Source: Prochilodus magdalenae (taxonomy: Eukaryota > Chordata > Actinopteri > Characiformes > Prochilodontidae). From it: 64,000 nt of DNA. The stretch lies in contig JAMWET010001323.1 in assembly GCA_024036415.1 (NCBI GenBank), positions 1 to 64,000 of the forward strand, in the 5' to 3' direction. The translations under genes were made by a program, and so were the position numbers. The notes beneath the pieces are model-generated. The model was not told where the DNA came from. It made no database searches and was given only the letters and a program-made list of their open reading frames with translations. Below, piece by piece: positions 59,018-64,000 of the stretch (positions within the stretch are counted from its first letter, which is position 1; every line of letters starts with the position of its first letter).

Positions 59018-60317
59018 CCGGTGGTCATGCTTCCAAGAGTAATCATGTGTGTATTTTGCACTCTTCCATGCTTGGTTGGAAAGCTATCCTGGCTCATCAC
59101 TGATAACACAAAGCTTTACATGGTGGGCCGTTTTGTACATCAAAGCTTTGTTAGGCTGTATGGCTGCTATAATAACAGCAGCATTAACAAAGCAAGATAC
59201 AGGCTCAGTTGTAAAGGGCTCCATCTTCCTCGTGTTGTGTATAACACAGAAGTCAGAGCCAGTCAAACCTTCACAACATCCTCTGTAATGTTTAGTGCAC
59301 TATTAGATTATAGAAGCAATAGTTTTATGACGTAATACTCCATGCACTAAATAGGGAGTAGGCATGTCCTTATGCTAAACCAATGCCTTAGTAACAATAA
59401 GCAGGCTAATATGACTTTCTATAGAGGTCTTTCAGCATCATACAGCAACAATGCTTTATATAGTGTATGTCCAGCTGGTGCATGTTGATGATTTGCTAAT
59501 ATTAGAGCACGTCTGAAATATGCTTCCGCAGACTAATCTGGTAGTACAGTGCAATGTTGTACAAAGACATTTATGCATGGTTCCTTAATGCATTTTGATG
59601 TGCATGCGAGGTGCAAATCATGTAGAGACAGCTATGAAACATACTGTATAAACAAATGGATCTGTGAGCTCCTGCTTGTGTGGGTTCATGCCTACTGGAG
59701 AAACTTCAGGCTGCAACACATGCGCTAAGGGCTGGAGTTTCAAAGCCACGTCCAGCTCTGGAGTTCAGCTATAAAGGCCTGTGGGAAAGGATGAAGTGAT
59801 CCTAATTTTCACTGAGCCATCAGGAAACTTCAAGTGTCTGGAAAGGGCCAGAAATTTTTCTCAAACAGATGAGACCCTATCCTAACGCATCCTATCCCAT
59901 TACGTTTGTCCTTTGCCATCAGTTCTCTTTCCCAACATGGAGATTATGGTCTTTAAAGTATCATCACTGGGATATCTGTATACACTGCCAGAGTGTCCGG
60001 GCCTAATGTCTTTACTAATAGCACTGTTAGTTTAAAATGAGAAATACATATCACAATAAAGAGAATGAAAAAAGACAGAGAGCAGCATAAACTCAATATC
60101 TTTTGAGTCACAGATTATTTTGCTCATGTCAGTAATATGACTGTTAATATTAACATAAGGGGTCCACTTCCTAGATATAGATTAGGCCTAGTCTTGGACC
60201 AAGTCGACATATCAGCGGTGATTAAAAGTGGCGAACTAAAGCTGAATTCTCTGTTAAGTCCTCAGGAAAATGGAAATGCCAGAGTATCTCCTTCTGCTAA
60301 TCTGGAATCTCTACACT
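59018..60317. other. intergenic, nothing recognised
   Basis: Several short frames (59021-59335, 60137-60319) without domain. No tandem array. Confidence 0.3.
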
Positions 60318-60371
60318 GATCAGGACTGGTTCCACCTTGGAAAAGGAGTTGGACAAGGCTGTGTACTATCA
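60318..60371 (+). pseudogene. short reverse-transcriptase relic of a LINE
   Basis: The frame reads DQDWFHLGKGVGQGCVLS, resembling the GKGVRQGCxLSP motif of L1/Tx1-type reverse transcriptases. It breaks off at once, and only this short piece is recognisable, so the call is tentative. Confidence 0.4.
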
Positions 60372-62155
60372 CTATGGAGAAGAAGTGCTGATGCTGGACA
60401 GCTACTCTGATCAGTTATAAAACAGAGGATCCAGCACTTGAAAAACAGGCACAGAATGGCACTTGGCAGAACCAGAATAAGGGAGCTTAAAAGGATCAAG
60501 GATTTGTCTCATACAGAACAGTGGTGCAAAAAAACATCAGTGTTCAGTTTGATCTTCAGTGTAGTTTTAGTTTTAGTCTTTGGATTAAAATGCATTTTAG
60601 TTTTAGTCACATTTAAGATGGAATTAATGTTAGTTTTAGTCTAGTCTTCAAAATACATAAACTCCAAACAAGCACAATACCTCTCTATCTCCATCAGTCA
60701 GTTTGACCCTCCCCCATCTCCTGGTATATTCAGCTGGTAGAGCAAACTCAGCAGATTTAGGCCCTTTTTCAGTTTCTTATATGACAAAAATAATGAAGAT
60801 ATTAAGATAAATGCAATAGCAGGTCCATCCCATTATGCAAACTTATATGCATGCATGAATATGACCTTCATTTCCAATTTATGTTATCCTATATCTGTTT
60901 TCACTTGGTCAACGAAAACTAGTACAGCACTTCAAACCACTGAAGTAATGCTCAACATGAGCAATGCTCAACATGACTTTACGTTTATGCTGTGAGGTCT
61001 TGCACCAGCCACATGTTGAAAATCGACTTAAGAGGGTTAACAATTTGTCCTGTCTTTCATATTAACATTTCATTTTTATTGGTCCATAAAAAGCATAACA
61101 CATTTAACATAGTTCCTGTTTTCAACTCTTACTTTATATATAGTTCTCATTTCGCTTTTATTGTGTTTAAACCTCTGGCCAGTAGATCTTTGTAGCTTTG
61201 TGATCCTCAGCCATTAGACTCAATGTAAATCGAGGTAACTTAAGAGCACACTGCTAACATTAGCATTAGCAAACCTAGCTGATTAAGTCAGTATATTGTC
61301 TTACCTACAGAATCGTGTGTGGAGTTTGTGCTCTCATTAACTGACAAAACTGCAGGTTAGGAGTTGGTGATAGTTTACTTGTTAGATGTAGCTTTTTACA
61401 GTACACAGACACGAAGCGTTATCATCACGTCCCTAGCATTGCTGTTCTTCCATTCTACACCTGCGCACCTCTCTCCAGTGTCCTCTCGTGGTGCGTTCAC
61501 TAACAGTCCATCCAATGGTGCGTTCAGTACTATTCAGTGTGTTTTAAACATTACTGCAGACATTACATCTGTTATAGCTCAATGTATTAAACCATAACCA
61601 CTCTATTATTTTACCCTAGTCAATACAGAGCCCTGATACAACGCAAATCAGGGCAAGTTCATTTTTATAAAACAGGCAAGTTTATTGCCTAAAGCATTTT
61701 TAATACACTGCAGTCATTCCAATGGCTGTAAAAATGAAAAATAAAATTTTATTAAATAATTTAAAAAAAGATGCAGCAGGATATGAATTAAAAACATAAT
61801 TATAAACAAGAAATTTAAAAGAGAACATATTAAACATTACATTAAAAAATCGAACAATTAGAGTAGGATAATAAAGTGCTCTTACAGGACAGAACTGCAG
61901 GAGAGCATGTTTTAAACTCCGCTGAAAGCTGCTCAAACAGGAATGTTTCATAGGCTGGGATTTAAAATGTCTGGTGTCTTTTCTAGTGCTCTCCGTCAAG
62001 CCGCTCCATTTAAGAGCAGCATAGTCCAGTCAGGAGACCATTACAGTAATCAATCCTGCCCGAAAGGTGTGGATGAGTTTCTAGAGATTAGGAAGAAAAA
62101 TGCTAGAGTAGTCTTTCCTCCAGAGGCGTCTCTCTCTCACCGGCGTACGCACACA
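60372..62155. other. intergenic, nothing recognised
   Basis: 60540-60650 has a loose TTTTAGTTTTAGTC repetition (about four units). The remainder shows no supported feature. Confidence 0.3.
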
Positions 62156-62156
62156 G

Positions 62157-62207
62157 ACAAACACACACACATGCACACACACACACACACACACGCACAC
62201 ACACAGG

Positions 62208-62242
<35 letters not shown>
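62157..62242. repeat. (CA)n microsatellite, interrupted
   Basis: CA repeats with ATG, G and GGCAT interruptions over about 85 bp. The Thr/His and Val/Cys frames across it are spurious. Confidence 0.95.
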
Positions 62243-62244
<2 letters not shown>

Positions 62245-64000
62245 CTATTGCTGGTATGATTTTTGTAACCCATCTATTCAGTAGCATGGAAACAAGAGAC
62301 ACAGCTCTGCAGGCCTACGGAGTCTACCTGAGTCATAATCACTGCAATAAACATAAACTTTAATTAACCTCTGCTTCTTTTTGATTGATTGTTTCGATTC
62401 TCCTCCGATAACAACTAAACCAATCAGGCTCCTCTCTGAAAGCGCTGACAAACTATCGCAGGATTGTAGGTGCAAATTAAACGCACTGTGCGTGTCGTCT
62501 TGATGACAGCACGGGCGTCAGTGAGTGACTGCCATGAAACAAAAGAATGAAGCATCATAAAACGATAATGGATTTCTTCAAATCCAAAACAAGGAAAGAG
62601 ACTGTGACAGCCAACACTGACGGACAGATTACGTTATAGGACGAGGCTAAAGTGGGATGAATAAGCTTCATGCTGCATTGCTCCTTGAATGACAGAAAGA
62701 CAGCTGTCATTCAGCTTCCATTTTCACCAGCCTTGCATCATCATTTAGGCTATTCTGGTAATCTGAAACAGGTCTGCTTTCACCAGGCACATGGCAAATG
62801 GACATTCAAGTCAGAGGTTTTTGTATGCATGTAGAGGTTGGATAAAGAGGAGAAAGAGATTCTCATATAAGGCCCCTGTTCAGCTTACACTCTACAGCCG
62901 TAGTTCATTTTATATGGCCATGTTTCAACCTCTCTGCATCCTTTAGGCTGACCTTACAGGGTGAACCGTTCATGCAGCTAGGGTGTGAGCTGACGATTAC
63001 ACAAGGCAATCAAAGTTCAACATAACACATTTAATGCCATATCATATTGTTCTTTCTATAAAGTCATCCGCATGGTGTGATTAACTTATTTACGCAGTTT
63101 CAGCATAGTTGGATATCCGTTCCAGCTGTCATTGCTTTCATTCTTTATTTCTATACCTATATATCTTTTATCCATATATCCCATGTCTGGTTCTTTATTA
63201 TATATTACATACAGCTATCCTTGATGTCCCGCTCATTCTTTCCTAGAAGTGCTGTAGGTTTACTGAGGAGCACCTCACAGTCTCCTCTTCTTTATTCGTT
63301 TTGTATCAGTTAGATCCCAAAGCATGCTAACAAAGAATAAGCAGTGACACAAGCAGCTGTTTACACAGCTGTTAGGGTTAGTTGGCTAGTTAACATAGCT
63401 GGTGTTGGACCAATACAAGTTCTACTGTACTTCTATGATCCGACTTTGAAGTAATACACAACAAATAATTTAAAAATATAAAATTCAATATATTAATAGA
63501 CTCTAAAGAGACTTGGTTCAGGCAATAAAGAGATGATGATTGGCTACATTCTTCTCAGGATGACTATCAAGAGATCCACCCAGACAATTGCCTACTTGAG
63601 TCTCAAAGTGGCCAACAATTTTACTGCTAGTTTACCAAGTATTTACCCCCCATCCCCCCTTTTAATAAGTCTATATGTCTATTCTAGGAACAATTATTGC
63701 CAGAACACTGATAACACTGTTTCTGTGGATGACCTTGAAGGTAGCCAGTTCAGACCAGCTTCTCCCAATGATAACTTTACCTGCCACCTGTCCTTGAGGG
63801 ACCTGGAATGCCCCCAGAAGGCCTCTGCCTTCTGCCAAGACCTATTTTAACATAGATCTTAAATAAATAATATAATTAATTATTTATTACAACACCAACA
63901 ACTTAAGTTTTGTGGATGTTCGAAGAATTTAAACTGCAACTGTGACCTGCTGCCACGTATAGAGCTTCTATTCCTTCTAAATCCAGACTGAAAAACCATT
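62243..64000. other. intergenic, nothing recognised
   Basis: No exon supported. The frame 63533-63850 (105 codons) shows no known domain, signal peptide or splice consensus at its ends and is most likely chance. Confidence 0.3.

Overview
The window is vertebrate nuclear DNA, almost certainly from a teleost fish. It has one spliced gene with GT-AG introns, many (CA)n, (TA)n and (TC)n microsatellites, tRNA-derived SINEs, LINE tails, solo LTRs and several families of Tc1/mariner elements. There are no operons, no prokaryotic genes and no CRISPR. Several dispersed repeats look like ones I associate with characin and catfish-type (ostariophysan) genomes, but that placement is an impression from memory. 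Nearly all short open frames here are chance frames in repeats.

The only well-supported protein-coding gene is pnpla4 (patatin-like phospholipase domain containing 4), on the + strand at 29848-42116. Six coding exons join with consistent phases into a 253-codon frame, the length I recall for the mammalian protein. It keeps the GASAG nucleophile box (Ser43) and the DGG box (Asp163). A likely promoter and untranslated first exon lie near 26870-27010. The introns hold a broken Sleeping Beauty-like Tc1 element, a second Tc1 element split by a solo LTR-like insert, two minisatellites and other repeats.

Layout. 1-10370: intergenic, with scattered SINEs, a TIR-bearing DNA transposon family, a ~350 bp duplicated block and some non-repetitive stretches. 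10380-17170: a ~3 kb tandem duplication bounded by three copies of a dispersed repeat; the middle copy is a hybrid of the outer two, which records an unequal crossover. 17170-26800: LINE tails, a solo LTR with a 5-bp target duplication, Tc1-derived MITEs and a 21-bp minisatellite. 26800-42620: pnpla4 and its 5' region. 42620-51300: two almost identical Tc1 deletion derivatives (MITEs) that still encode a 54-aa DNA-binding peptide, a second Tc1-derived MITE family, solo LTRs and a tandem SINE pair. 51300-64000: gene-poor, with SINEs, inverted-repeat dispersed elements, a Tc1 C-terminal relic, microsatellites, and a stretch at 52730-53280 that may be conserved noncoding DNA.

I found no convincing undescribed multi-gene system. 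The most informative observations are the hybrid-junction duplication, the Tc1 MITEs that keep DNA-binding coding capacity, and the nested insertions whose order can be read from target duplications.
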